This document shows, one piece after another, positions 14,255 to 23,710 of a stretch of 34,998 nt of DNA. The stretch's first letter is position 1. Each line of letters begins with the position of its first letter. Both the position numbers and the translations under genes were made by a program. Source of the DNA: Bryobacterales bacterium (GTDB taxonomy: Bacteria; Acidobacteriota; Terriglobia; Bryobacterales; Bryobacteraceae); assembly GCA_016789755.1 (NCBI GenBank), contig JAEUQG010000038.1, positions 1 through 34,998 of the forward strand, written 5' to 3'. Below the pieces are notes generated by a model that did no database searches, was not told where the DNA came from, and saw nothing but the letters and a program-made list of their open reading frames with translations.

Positions 14255-17200
14255 ATGTCTACTCGCTTGCTCACCCTCTGGGCCGTGTGCGGCCTGTTCG
14301 CAGCCTTTGGCCAGAACACCGGCACCATTCGCGGAGTTGTCACAGATCCCACTTCCTCGGCCATCCCCATGGCTTCCGTGACGGCGAAGAACGTGGCCAC
14401 TGGCTTGTCGCAGTCAGTGAAGGCTGGCGCCGATGGTGGATATAGCTTCCTCTACCTGCCTTCCGGCACCTACACCGTCTCCGCCGAACATACAGGCTTC
14501 CGCAAGACCGATGTCAACGGCGTCCAGGTCCAAGTGGCAACCGTCGCCAATGTCGACATCACCCTCGCCATCGGAACCGTCGAACAAGCAATCGATGTCA
14601 CCGCCACCACTCCCCTCCTCGATGTCCAAGGCAGCAACTTGGGAAAGGTCATCCCCAAAACCGCCATCAAAGATCTGCCCCTGTTCATCGGCGGCGGCGT
14701 GCGGTCTAACCTGGCTTTCGTCATCCTTACCCCGGGAGTGATCGGGCCCGCCAACAATCCCCGCATCGGCGGCGGATTGCTCGATGGCCAAAGCGAGCAG
14801 TTGGATGGCGCCGAAGCCCAAAGCGAGCGCCGCAACGACCCCGCCATGAACGGCGTCAGCGTCGAAGGCATGGAAGAATTCAAGGTCCAGAGCTCTTCCT
14901 ACTCCGCCGAATTCGGCCGCACCTCGAACGGCGTCATCAATTGGGTAACCAAATCCGGCACCAACCAGGTCCACGGCAGCGCGTTCCTCTTCAACCGCAA
15001 CGAAGTCTTCAATGCCCGCGGCTTCACCATCGCCCCCTCCAAGCGCCCCATCGTCCGCCAGTGGAATCCCGGCGGCAGCTTCGGCGGACCCATCTTCATC
15101 CCCGGAGTCTTCGACGGGCGCAACAAAGCCTTCTTCTTCTTTGCCTACGAACGCGCCTCCACCCGTAACGGCCAGTCCACGGCCCTCATCAACGCACCGC
15201 TGGAAGAGTTCCGTAACGGCGACTTCCGCAGGAACGTCGATGCCGCCGGCCGCACCATCCCCCTCTACGATCCCTTCGACGCCGCGGGTAATATCATCCC
15301 CAATGCCGCCGACCGCCCGCGCATGCAGTGCAACGGAGTGCTCGACGTCATTTGCGCCGGCCGCATCGATCCCACCGCCAGACTCCTCATCGGCCTCCTC
15401 CCCCGCCCCGACGACCCCACCAAACTCACCGCCAACTACCGCTCCCGTTCGTTCTCTACCTCGCGATCCTGGCTGCCCTCCTTCAAGGGCGACTACGTGT
15501 TGAACGACAAGCACCGCGTCAGTTACCTCTTCAGCCACTTCCTCAGCCCCGCCACCATGAGCATCAACCAGTTCGAGGGCATCCCCGGCAGCGGCTTCCC
15601 GTCCGAATCGCTGGTCGAATACCACCGCTTCAACTCCGACTACGTGCTCACACCCAGCCTCTTCAACCACCTCACCATCGGCTTCAACCATCGCCACGTC
15701 ACTGAGGCCCCGGAATACGTCAACAAGTACCCCGCCGACATCGCCCAACAAGTCTTCCTCAAAGGAAACCCGAACACGCTGATCCCCGGCGTCTCCACTG
15801 TCTACAGCGCCTACGGAGCGCAATGGGGCAACAGCGTCTACACCGATTCCCGCCAGCGCACCACCAACATTAAGGAACAGGTAGCCTGGATCCGCAACAA
15901 CCACAACGTAAAGTTCGGCTTCGAATACCTCCGTGGCATCTATCGCCGCATCTCCAACAACAACACCTGGGGATCGGTCAGCTTCAGCGCCGCCGGCACC
16001 GGTAACCCCGGCATCGGCAACAGCGGCAGCGACCTTGCCTCCATGCTGCTCGGCACGGCCAGCGGCGGCAGCTTCCGCTACCCCGACGACACGGCCTTCC
16101 AGTGGCCCTACTACGCCTGGTTCATTCAGGACGATTGGAAGGTCACCCGCAAATTCACCATCAACGCCGGCATCCGCTACGAAATTCCCATCCCCAAGCG
16201 CGAGCGCAACCTCCACAACAGCAACTTCTGCCCCACCTGCCCCGCGGCCGCGTTCGGCGGATTGCCAGGCGCCATGGTCTATGCCGGCCGTGATGGCCAG
16301 GGCGAGCGCTTCGGACTCACCAGGAAAAACGCCTGGGGACCGAGACTCGGCATGGCCTACCAGCTCAACGCCAAGACAGTCCTGCGTACCGGAGGCGCTA
16401 TCTACTACCAGCCCTCCCGCGAGGATGGCAACGCCGATAACGGAATCCAGGGCTTCGGCGGCACCTTCGGCGCCACCGGTAACTTCCTCTCCAACGGCAT
16501 CTCCTACCTCGTCCGGAACGGCATCACCGGCTTCTCCAATCAGATCAGAAACCTCACCCCGCCCATCGCCGATCCTCAGACCCTCACCTCGAACCTCTTC
16601 CAACAGACCGCGTTCTTCTACAACCCCTCCGCCGGCCGCGCCCCCTACTTCGGCGACTGGCAATTCACCGTCGAACGCATGCTCACCGAGAACTCTGTGC
16701 TCCGCACCTCCTACCACGGCGTCATCGGAGTCAAGATGCTCTCCCGCCAGCAGGCCCAGAACCAACTGGATCCCAGGTATTGGGGCATCTACGGAACCCT
16801 CCTCGGTAACACCATCGCCTCGGTCATCAACAACCCCGTCGTGGTCGCCGCCGGCTTCCGCCTCCCGTACCCCACTTACCCCACCAATCTGCAACTCCAG
16901 CAGGCGCTGCGCCCCTATCCCCAGTTCTCCAACGTGGACAGCAACGCCGGTGGACAGAACGACGGCCACTCCACCTTCCACGCCCTCGAGACCAGCTTCG
17001 AACACCAGTTCTCCAAGGGCCTCTACATGCTGGTCTCCTATACTTTCGCCAAGCTCATCTCCACCACCAACGGCGAAGACGCCAATCGCACCAGCCTCGG
17101 CGCTGTGCAGAACCAGTACGACCGCCGCAACGACAAGGCCGTCGCCAGCCAGGATACGCCCCACAACCTGCGCATCACCTACATCTACGAACTCCCCGTA

Positions 17201-17752
17201 GGCCGCGGCAAACAACTGCTCAGCAAGATGCCTTCTGTCCTCAACGGCGTTCTCGGCAATTGGAAAGTGTCCGCCATCCACACCTATGTGTCCGGAACCC
17301 CGCTATGGATGAGCTGTAGCCAGAACCTCTACGGAGCCGGCCAGAACGCACGTTGCAGCTTCGCCCCTGGTGTCTCCACCGGAGAGATCCCACTCATCAA
17401 CCCCGCCTGGACATGGAGCCACGACAACATCGGCACCGCCGGGCTCGGCCGTATCCCCTACTTGAACCCCGCCGCCTTTGTTCAGCCCGCCAACATGACC
17501 TATGGCGACACCCCGCGGCAAATGTCGTACCTGCGAACCCCTTGGACCGTCAACGAAGACTTGGCCATCCTCAAGGACTTCAAAATGGGGGAACGCTTGA
17601 ACCTCGAGATCCGTGCTTCGGCCTCGAATGCGTTTAACCGCGTGGTCTTCGGATCGCCGAACACCACCCGCAACAGCGCCGACTTCGGACGCATCACCGG
17701 GCAGGGCAACAGCCCCCGCAACATCCAGCTCGGTACGCGCTTCTCGTTCTGA
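14255..17752 (+). CDS. TonB-dependent receptor with carboxypeptidase-regulatory-like N terminus (Oar-like)
   Basis: The 1165-residue outer-membrane protein has a signal peptide (about 1-20, ending near AAFGQ). Next comes a carboxypeptidase-regulatory-like domain (about 23-110; GTIRGVVTDPTSSAIPMASVTAKN, GGYSFLYLPSGTYTVSAEHTGF). A plug-like region follows (EVTAT-type VEQAIDVTATTPLLDVQG, then VQSSSYSAEFGRTSNGVINWVTKSG), and then a long beta-barrel ending in the aromatic GTRFSF. This is the acidobacterial Oar/Cna-B-like TonB-dependent transporter architecture. It should import a large or scarce ligand using the proton motive force. GGAG lies upstream of the ATG. It opens the putative sugar cluster and is preceded by the tandem operator sites. 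Ligand unknown. Confidence 0.93.
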   Translation: MSTRLLTLWAVCGLFAAFGQNTGTIRGVVTDPTSSAIPMASVTAKNVATGLSQSVKAGADGGYSFLYLPSGTYTVSAEHTGFRKTDVNGVQVQVATVANVDITLAIGTVEQAIDVTATTPLLDVQGSNLGKVIPKTAIKDLPLFIGGGVRSNLAFVILTPGVIGPANNPRIGGGLLDGQSEQLDGAEAQSERRNDPAMNGVSVEGMEEFKVQSSSYSAEFGRTSNGVINWVTKSGTNQVHGSAFLFNRNEVFNARGFTIAPSKRPIVRQWNPGGSFGGPIFIPGVFDGRNKAFFFFAYERASTRNGQSTALINAPLEEFRNGDFRRNVDAAGRTIPLYDPFDAAGNIIPNAADRPRMQCNGVLDVICAGRIDPTARLLIGLLPRPDDPTKLTANYRSRSFSTSRSWLPSFKGDYVLNDKHRVSYLFSHFLSPATMSINQFEGIPGSGFPSESLVEYHRFNSDYVLTPSLFNHLTIGFNHRHVTEAPEYVNKYPADIAQQVFLKGNPNTLIPGVSTVYSAYGAQWGNSVYTDSRQRTTNIKEQVAWIRNNHNVKFGFEYLRGIYRRISNNNTWGSVSFSAAGTGNPGIGNSGSDLASMLLGTASGGSFRYPDDTAFQWPYYAWFIQDDWKVTRKFTINAGIRYEIPIPKRERNLHNSNFCPTCPAAAFGGLPGAMVYAGRDGQGERFGLTRKNAWGPRLGMAYQLNAKTVLRTGGAIYYQPSREDGNADNGIQGFGGTFGATGNFLSNGISYLVRNGITGFSNQIRNLTPPIADPQTLTSNLFQQTAFFYNPSAGRAPYFGDWQFTVERMLTENSVLRTSYHGVIGVKMLSRQQAQNQLDPRYWGIYGTLLGNTIASVINNPVVVAAGFRLPYPTYPTNLQLQQALRPYPQFSNVDSNAGGQNDGHSTFHALETSFEHQFSKGLYMLVSYTFAKLISTTNGEDANRTSLGAVQNQYDRRNDKAVASQDTPHNLRITYIYELPVGRGKQLLSKMPSVLNGVLGNWKVSAIHTYVSGTPLWMSCSQNLYGAGQNARCSFAPGVSTGEIPLINPAWTWSHDNIGTAGLGRIPYLNPAAFVQPANMTYGDTPRQMSYLRTPWTVNEDLAILKDFKMGERLNLEIRASASNAFNRVVFGSPNTTRNSADFGRITGQGNSPRNIQLGTRFSF

Positions 17753-17795
17753 CCAGTCAGACCGGCCACCGGCGCCACTAACTTGGGAGGACATC

Positions 17796-19160
17796 ATGAC
17801 CACAGAGTCACGCCGTGCATTCGTCGGCGCGGTGGCGGCAGGCACTGCCCTGCAAGCCCAGGTAACCGCGCGATCCGCATCGCGCGTCATCGGCGCCGGT
17901 GACCGCGTCCGCGTCGGCATCATCGGCACCGGCGGAATGGGCACCGTTCACCTCCGTGCCTTCATGAAACAGAGTGAAGACGAGAAGGACATCGAGGTCG
18001 TCGGCGTCAGCGATATCTACACGAAGCGCAAGCAGCGCGCCCGCGACATCGCCAAACTCTCCGATAAGCAGGTGCATCACGACTATCGCGACCTGCTCGC
18101 TCGCAACGACATCGACGCCGTGCTCATTGCCGCCCCGGACCACTGGCATGGCCAGATGGCCCTCGACGCCCTCGCCGCCGGCAAGGATGTCTACCTCGAA
18201 AAGCCGATGACCCACACCATCGACGAGGCCAAGGCAATCGTCGAAGCCGTAAAGAAATACAACCGCGTGCTGCAGGTGGGCAATCAAGGCGTGTCCGCGC
18301 CCTCCACTCATAAGCTGAAGGAGTTGATCGGCGCCGGCGAGATCGGACCTCTCCTCTGCGCCCAGGCCACTTCCGCCCGTAATTCCCTCCTCGGCGAATG
18401 GAACTACCGCGTCGAGCCCGAGGGCACCCCCGAAACCATCGACTGGACCCGCTGGCTGGGCCCCGCACCCAAGCGCCCCTTCCAGCCCGACCGCTACTTC
18501 CGCTTCCGCAAATATTGGGATTACTCCGGCGGAATCGCCACTGACCTGTTCTTCCACGCCCTCGGCCCCATTCTCTATCCGATGGGCCCCCAGTTCCCGC
18601 TGCGCGTCAGCGCCGGCGGCGGCATCTACGTCCACAAGGACCGCGAAGTCCCCGATACCTACGCCACCATGATCGAATACCCGGACTTCTACATCGAAAT
18701 GTCCGGCTCCATGGCCAACGCCGGTATGGGACGCCATCACCGCCAGGCCATATACGGCCACAAAGGCACCCTCGTGGTGGACGGCAATCAGGTCCTGCTC
18801 TACCCCGAAACCTATCCCGAATTGCAGACTCGCGCCCAGCGCGCGCAGCCCTTCCACCCCGAACCCAAAAGCTTCCCCGTGCCCTCCCCCGGTCCCCAAC
18901 GCGACGCCCGTACGCCGCACACCACGAATTTCTTCGCCTCCGTCCGGTCGCGCCGCCAGCCCAACGCGCCCGCCGAACTGGGCCACAAGATGATTGTCGC
19001 CATCAAGCTCGGTGTCTTCGCCTTCCGCGAAGGGAAGACCAAATGCTTCGATCCCGCCGCGCAACGCATCGTGGACAAGTTCTCCCCCCGCAAGGAATAC
19101 CAGGGCGACGGAAAAAATCACACCGTAGAGGAACTCGGATACAAGACATCGGAAGGTTAA
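17796..19160 (+). CDS. Gfo/Idh/MocA oxidoreductase, Tat-exported
   Basis: The 454-residue protein starts with a twin-arginine signal (ESRRAFVGAVAAG). The Rossmann motif is VGIIGTGGMGTVHLRAF, the family signature is VLIAAPDHWHGQMALDAL, and the catalytic Lys is in YLEKPMT. The second domain has the IDWTRWLGPAPKRPF and YWDYSGGIATDLFFHALGPI segments, which include a conserved Asp and His near the substrate site. GGGAGG at 17785-17790 supports ATG 17796; the longer open frame from 17613 overlaps the receptor gene. It probably oxidises or reduces a sugar in the periplasm with a tightly held nicotinamide cofactor. It lies 43 nt after the receptor gene in the same orientation. Confidence 0.92.
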   Translation: MTTESRRAFVGAVAAGTALQAQVTARSASRVIGAGDRVRVGIIGTGGMGTVHLRAFMKQSEDEKDIEVVGVSDIYTKRKQRARDIAKLSDKQVHHDYRDLLARNDIDAVLIAAPDHWHGQMALDALAAGKDVYLEKPMTHTIDEAKAIVEAVKKYNRVLQVGNQGVSAPSTHKLKELIGAGEIGPLLCAQATSARNSLLGEWNYRVEPEGTPETIDWTRWLGPAPKRPFQPDRYFRFRKYWDYSGGIATDLFFHALGPILYPMGPQFPLRVSAGGGIYVHKDREVPDTYATMIEYPDFYIEMSGSMANAGMGRHHRQAIYGHKGTLVVDGNQVLLYPETYPELQTRAQRAQPFHPEPKSFPVPSPGPQRDARTPHTTNFFASVRSRRQPNAPAELGHKMIVAIKLGVFAFREGKTKCFDPAAQRIVDKFSPRKEYQGDGKNHTVEELGYKTSEG

Positions 19161-19184
19161 TAAGACGAAAGCAGGTCGCTACTG

Positions 19185-20303
19185 ATGAAACGAATTCTGG
19201 CTCTCATATGCCTCCTCGCCGCGCCCATGGCTGCGGCGGAGTACAAGATTGCGGTGGTCAGCTTGCTGCACGCGCATGTCTGGCTGCACCTGGGAACGAT
19301 GATGAAAGGCGATCCGGTGAAACTCGTCGGTGTATCGGAAACGCTGCCCGACCTCATCGCCCGCGCAACCCGCGAGGATGTCATTCCTCAGACGCAGAAT
19401 GTGCGCCGCCCCGGCGTGCCGCAGTCCATGATCTTCTCCGACTGGAAGAAGATGATCGACGAAACCAAGCCGGACATGGTGTGGGCTTTCACCCCCACGA
19501 ATGAACACGTCGATGTGGTCCGCTACTGCGCGCCCCGCGGCATCCACGTCATCGTCGAAAAGCCCCTCGCCGCCACCTATCGCGAAGCCCTCGAAATTCA
19601 GGCCCTCGCCCGCAAACACAAAATCAATGTCATGACCAACTACGGCTCCACCTGGCAGGCATCGCAATACGCCATCCGCGCCGCCATCGAAGCCGGCGAG
19701 ATCGGCCCCGTCTGGCGCCTCCATGGCGTCACCGGACACAACGGCCCCGGCGATCCGAGAAAAAGCTCCTTCGCCGCCTGGCTCGCCGACCCCGTCCAGA
19801 ACGGCGGCGGCGCCCTCATGGACTTCGGCTGCTACCAGGTGCTCTGGACCCTCAGCATCAAAGGCAAGCCGCGTAGCGTCTACGCCACCGCGCAACATAT
19901 GAAGCCCGAAATGTTTCCCAAGGTCGAAGACCACGCCGTCATCGTCCTTAATTACTCCGATGGCGTCGCTATCCTCGAAGCCAGTTGGGACCTGCCCCCC
20001 GCCCAGCGCCTCGGCAACGAAGTCTACGGCATGAGCGGCAGCATTGTCGGCAATTCCATCCGCAAGGCAGGCAGTTCCGGAGGCGGGCGCGGCTCCCAGC
20101 AGCCCGGCGCCCCCGTCGATGTGAAACCCCTCCCTCCCGAGCGCTCCGAACCGATTGCCTACATGGTCGATCGCCTCCGCACCAAACAACCCCTCGATGG
20201 CCAGTCCGCCCTCGACCTCCATGTCGATGTCCAGGAGGTTCTCGAAGCCGCCAAGATGTCCGTCAAATCCGGAACGGCCATCGCTTTGCCCTTGAAAAAA
20301 TAA
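19185..20303 (+). CDS. Gfo/Idh/MocA family protein with atypical nucleotide-binding loop, secreted
   Basis: The 372-residue protein has a Sec-type signal peptide (MKRILALICLLAAPMAAAEY). The body looks like a Gfo/Idh/MocA dehydrogenase: MVWAFTPTNEHVDVVRYCAPRGIHVIVEKPLAATYREALE carries the catalytic EKP, and GGGALMDFGCYQVLW is the usual second-domain motif. The first Rossmann loop, however, reads AVVSLLHAHVWLHLG instead of GxGxxG, so dinucleotide binding may be altered or the protein may bind substrate only. A Gly/Ser-rich stretch (SSGGGRGSQQPG, about residues 303-314) is probably a flexible loop. It follows the preceding Gfo/Idh gene by 24 nt and precedes the DUF1080 gene by 29 nt. Confidence 0.87.
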   Translation: MKRILALICLLAAPMAAAEYKIAVVSLLHAHVWLHLGTMMKGDPVKLVGVSETLPDLIARATREDVIPQTQNVRRPGVPQSMIFSDWKKMIDETKPDMVWAFTPTNEHVDVVRYCAPRGIHVIVEKPLAATYREALEIQALARKHKINVMTNYGSTWQASQYAIRAAIEAGEIGPVWRLHGVTGHNGPGDPRKSSFAAWLADPVQNGGGALMDFGCYQVLWTLSIKGKPRSVYATAQHMKPEMFPKVEDHAVIVLNYSDGVAILEASWDLPPAQRLGNEVYGMSGSIVGNSIRKAGSSGGGRGSQQPGAPVDVKPLPPERSEPIAYMVDRLRTKQPLDGQSALDLHVDVQEVLEAAKMSVKSGTAIALPLKK

Positions 20304-20332
20304 CCAGACCCACTTACGACAGGAGACACGAT

Positions 20333-22288
20333 ATGTGGAAACGCGGACTTGTTCTCATCTTCATCCTGGCCGCCGCCTGGTCACTCCCCAGTGCGGTCGA
20401 CGACGCCGTCAAAGACTTGCAGTTCAGCCTCGTGAAAATCGACGGCCCCGCGCACGACCCGGCTCGCCACACCTACTGGTTCGGGCCCTTCGCCGAATGC
20501 TCCTCGGTCCTCGATATCAACGGTGACGGCAAGCCCGACATCGCCGCCGGCCGCAACTACTATCTGGCTCCCAACTGGACGAAGCATGCCGATTTCCGCG
20601 ACGGAGCCGCCACCAACGGCCCCGATGTCGACGACAACTACGAAGGCACCATGGATGTCAACAACGATGGCCGCCCCGACATCCTCAGCTCCGGATGGAT
20701 GTTGAAACAAGGCATCTACTGGTACGAGAACCCCGGCAAATCGGGCGCCAAATGGACCTCCCACACCATGCACGCCGCCGACGGCCTGGAGGGCATGGTC
20801 ATCGGAAACCTCGCCGGCCGCGATGGCAAAGACGTGCTGGTCAATTACTTCGCCAAGCGCCCCGGCCGCGGCCTCATCTGGTTCGAACATATCAACCAGG
20901 CCCCCTGGTTTCGCGAGCACAAACTAGGCCCCGAAGGCATCGGAGTCAGCCATGGCAGCGGCATCGGCGACATCAACGGCGACGGCCGCAATGATGTCAT
21001 CACCACCTCCGGCTGGTTCGAAGCTCCACCCCGCCCCACCGAAGAGCCTTGGATCTGGCACGCCGATTATCAGTTCACCTCCTACGGCTCCGACCGCCCC
21101 GGCGGCGCCGGTCTGCCTATCCTCGTCACCGACGCCAATGGCGATGGCCTCAACGACATCATTCTGGGCTCCGACCACGGCTATGGACTCGCCTGGTACG
21201 AACAGAAGATGCAGGGCGGCAAACGCAGTTTCGAGCTCCACTGGATTGAGACCGAGTTCCCCACCTTCCACACCATGGCCCTCGCTGACCTCGACGGCGA
21301 CGGCAAGCCTGAACTCATCACCGGCAAGCAACTGCTCGCGCATAACGGCGGCGATGTGGGCGGCCTGGAGCCATCCTTCGTCTTCTACTACACCATCGAC
21401 AAAGGCAAGTTCCAGCGCCACATCCTCAGCTACACCCACCTCGAGCCTCTCTTCGCCAAAGCGGACTACAGCGGACCTCCGCCCCAGAACGTCATCGGCG
21501 TCGGCATGCGCCTCAGCGTCGCCGATCTCGACGGCAACGGCAAGCAGGACATCGTCGTCGCTTGCCGCACCGGACTCTACGCCTTCCTCAACAAGGGCTT
21601 CACCCAACGCACCCGCATGCGCAACCCCATGCCCGGCCGTGAAAGTTACCCCGGCAACGTGAACTGGGAAGCAAAACGCGGCCAGCCGCAGCCACCTGCC
21701 GGCTCTGTCGAATTGTTCAACGGCCGCGACTTCAGCGGTTGGAAGCCAGCCACCAACTGGGCCATCGAAGATGGCATCCTCACCCTCAAGAACCGCACCG
21801 ATCGCCAGGAACACAACGACAACTACCTCTGGACGCAGCGCCCCTACGGCGATTTCGTCCTCGACCTCGACTTCAAAGTTGAGCCCGGTGTCAACAGCGG
21901 CGTCTTCATCCGAACTTCCGATATCAACGACCCCGTCCAGACCGGCCTTGAAATCCAGGTTGGCAGCGTCGCCCCCGGGCGTCCCCTCGGAAGAGGCAGC
22001 GTCGGCGGTATTTATGACATTGTCGCCCCGCGCGTCAACGCCCTCCTCCCCGGCGCCTGGAATCACTACACCATCACCTGCAAAGGTCCCAACATTACCG
22101 TCGTCCTCAACGGCCAGCAGGTCAGCGAGGCCAACCTCGATCTGTGGACTGAGCCGCTCAAGAACCCCGACGGCAGCCCCAACAAATTCACCCACGCCAT
22201 GAAGAACTTCGCCCGCTCCGGCTACATCGGCTTGCAGGATCACGGAACCCCTGTCTGGTACCGCAACATCAGGATCAGGACACAATGA
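20333..22288 (+). CDS. FG-GAP/VCBS propeller fused to a DUF1080 (3-keto-disaccharide hydrolase-like) domain
   Basis: The 651-residue exported protein has a signal or anchor segment (MWKRGLVLIFILAAAW). It then has an FG-GAP/VCBS-type propeller with six Ca-binding loops: DINGDGKPD at 61, DVNNDGRPD at 108, DINGDGRND at 213, DANGDGLND at 267, DLDGDGKPE at 319 and DLDGNGKQD at 398. From about 456 a DUF1080 domain begins with VELFNGRDFSGWKP, continues with GDFVLDLDFKVEPGVNSGVFIR, and ends with SGYIGLQDHGTPVWYRNI. DUF1080 proteins include 3-keto-disaccharide/3-keto-glycoside hydrolases that act after a Gfo/Idh-type oxidation, which fits the two neighbours upstream. ATG 20333 follows AGGAG; the longer frame from 19985 overlaps the previous gene. 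Confidence 0.87.
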   Translation: MWKRGLVLIFILAAAWSLPSAVDDAVKDLQFSLVKIDGPAHDPARHTYWFGPFAECSSVLDINGDGKPDIAAGRNYYLAPNWTKHADFRDGAATNGPDVDDNYEGTMDVNNDGRPDILSSGWMLKQGIYWYENPGKSGAKWTSHTMHAADGLEGMVIGNLAGRDGKDVLVNYFAKRPGRGLIWFEHINQAPWFREHKLGPEGIGVSHGSGIGDINGDGRNDVITTSGWFEAPPRPTEEPWIWHADYQFTSYGSDRPGGAGLPILVTDANGDGLNDIILGSDHGYGLAWYEQKMQGGKRSFELHWIETEFPTFHTMALADLDGDGKPELITGKQLLAHNGGDVGGLEPSFVFYYTIDKGKFQRHILSYTHLEPLFAKADYSGPPPQNVIGVGMRLSVADLDGNGKQDIVVACRTGLYAFLNKGFTQRTRMRNPMPGRESYPGNVNWEAKRGQPQPPAGSVELFNGRDFSGWKPATNWAIEDGILTLKNRTDRQEHNDNYLWTQRPYGDFVLDLDFKVEPGVNSGVFIRTSDINDPVQTGLEIQVGSVAPGRPLGRGSVGGIYDIVAPRVNALLPGAWNHYTITCKGPNITVVLNGQQVSEANLDLWTEPLKNPDGSPNKFTHAMKNFARSGYIGLQDHGTPVWYRNIRIRTQ

Positions 22289-22725
22289 AACTCCATCTTT
22301 ATTTGTTCACCATCTTCCTCGGCGTCATTCTCGCCCTGCACCTCGCCATGAACGGCAAAGTCGGCAGCGTCCTCAACAACGCCCGCGTCGGCAATGCCCT
22401 CTTCTGGTGCATCGGCGCGGCCATGGCCTGCGCCATCGGTCTCACCGGCTGGCGCGACGGCGCCTTCGCTCCACTCAAGGACGTCCACCCCGTGCTCTTC
22501 ACCGCCGGCGCACTCGGCGCGTCTCTGGTCTTCGCCATCGCCTGGCTCATCCCGCAAGTCGGCGCCGGCCCGCTCATGATCACTCTCCTCGCCGGCCAGA
22601 TCCTCGGCGGCTTGCTGCTCTCCCACTACGGCTGGCTCGGCTCCCCAGTCGATCGCATCACCATCGGCAAGCTCGCCGGTGTGGCCCTGATGATCGCCGG
22701 AGTCCTGCTCGCCACGCGAAAATGA
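22285..22725 (+). CDS. DMT-family transporter, YdcZ (DUF606) type, half-size
   Basis: The 146-residue protein has five or so hydrophobic segments. The YdcZ/DUF606 signature is LHLAMNGKVG near the N terminus and LAGQILGGLLLSHYGWLGSP near the C terminus, then GVALMIAGVLLATRK. It is a single-repeat member of the drug/metabolite transporter superfamily and would need to dimerise to form a full transporter. The ATG overlaps the stop of the DUF1080 gene, and its own stop overlaps the aldo/keto reductase start, so the three are probably translationally coupled. It may carry the released sugar product across the inner membrane; this is inference from position. Confidence 0.82.
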   Translation: MKLHLYLFTIFLGVILALHLAMNGKVGSVLNNARVGNALFWCIGAAMACAIGLTGWRDGAFAPLKDVHPVLFTAGALGASLVFAIAWLIPQVGAGPLMITLLAGQILGGLLLSHYGWLGSPVDRITIGKLAGVALMIAGVLLATRK

Positions 22726-23702
22726 GTACAACCATGCGCACAGTGAAACTCGGAACATCGGATGTCGTGGTCAGCGCTGCCGCCTTCGGCACCGACCTCA
22801 TCGGGAGCCGCATCTCCCCTGCTGACTCCTTCCTCCTGCTTGACCAGTTCGCCGAAGCCGGCGGTACATTCATCGACACCGGCAACATCTACGCCTGCTG
22901 GCTCCCTGGATGTTCGGGCGGCGAAAGCGAATCCACCATCGGCGCCTGGATGAAAGACCGCGCCAATCGCGGCAACATGGTCGTCGCCACCAAACTCGGC
23001 TTCGACTATCCCGGATGCGAAGGCCGTTTGACCGCCGCCGAAATCGAGCGCGAATGCGAAAAAAGCCTCAAGCGCCTGCAAACTGACCGCATCGACGTCT
23101 ACTACGCCCATCGTGACGACCCCGCCACCCCCCTCGAAGAGACCATGGGCGCCTTTGCCGCGCTCGTCAAAGCCGGCAAAGTCCGCGCCATCGCCGCCAG
23201 CAATCTGCCCATCTGGCGTATCGCCGAAGCAAACATGCTCTGCCAGGAACGCGCCTGGCCCCAGTACGTCGCCGTGGAACAACGGCACACCTACTTCCGC
23301 CCCCGTCACGGCGCCAGTTTCGGACCCCAGCTCGCCATCAACGATGACGTGCGCGAATACTGCCGCACCCGCAACCTCACTCTCATCGCCTACTCCATCC
23401 TCGCCCAAGGCGCCTACACCCGCCAGGACCGCCCTGTCCCCGCGCAATACGCCGGCCCCGATTCCGACGAGCGTATGGAAGCGCTCAAAGCCGTCGCCGC
23501 CGAAACCGGCGCAACCTTGAACCAGGTCATCATCGCCTGGATGAGGCAAGGCAACCCGCCCATGATCCCCATCCTCGCCGGCAGCCGCCCGGAACAGCTT
23601 CGCGAAAACCTCGCCGGCCTCGATCTCGTGCTCACCGAAGAGCAAGTGGAGCGCCTCACCACCGCTGGCAACCCGGATGTCGAAAAAGCGTGGCTCCGCT
23701 GA
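22722..23702 (+). CDS. Aldo/keto reductase
   Basis: The 326-residue enzyme is a TIM-barrel NADP(H)-dependent oxidoreductase. It starts MSTTMRTVKLGTSDVVVSAAAFGTDLIG. The catalytic set is visible: Asp in TFIDTGNIY with the Tyr of the same motif, Lys in VVATKLGF, and His in DVYYAHRDDP. The cofactor-binding SNLP and the C-terminal IPILAGSRPEQLRENL are also typical. No signal peptide is present, so it works in the cytoplasm. The ATG is in a 4-nt overlap with the YdcZ-type gene. The open frame from 22407 is an extension through that gene and is not coding. It probably reduces a keto- or aldo-sugar produced by the upstream enzymes. Confidence 0.92.
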   Translation: MSTTMRTVKLGTSDVVVSAAAFGTDLIGSRISPADSFLLLDQFAEAGGTFIDTGNIYACWLPGCSGGESESTIGAWMKDRANRGNMVVATKLGFDYPGCEGRLTAAEIERECEKSLKRLQTDRIDVYYAHRDDPATPLEETMGAFAALVKAGKVRAIAASNLPIWRIAEANMLCQERAWPQYVAVEQRHTYFRPRHGASFGPQLAINDDVREYCRTRNLTLIAYSILAQGAYTRQDRPVPAQYAGPDSDERMEALKAVAAETGATLNQVIIAWMRQGNPPMIPILAGSRPEQLRENLAGLDLVLTEEQVERLTTAGNPDVEKAWLR

Positions 23703-23710
23703 GCGACTGG

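Noticed and set aside
14414..17281. 955-codon antisense frame within the TonB-dependent receptor gene
   Set aside because: Low-complexity Gly/Val/Asp/Glu composition, no recognisable domain, and the plus-strand receptor is unambiguous.
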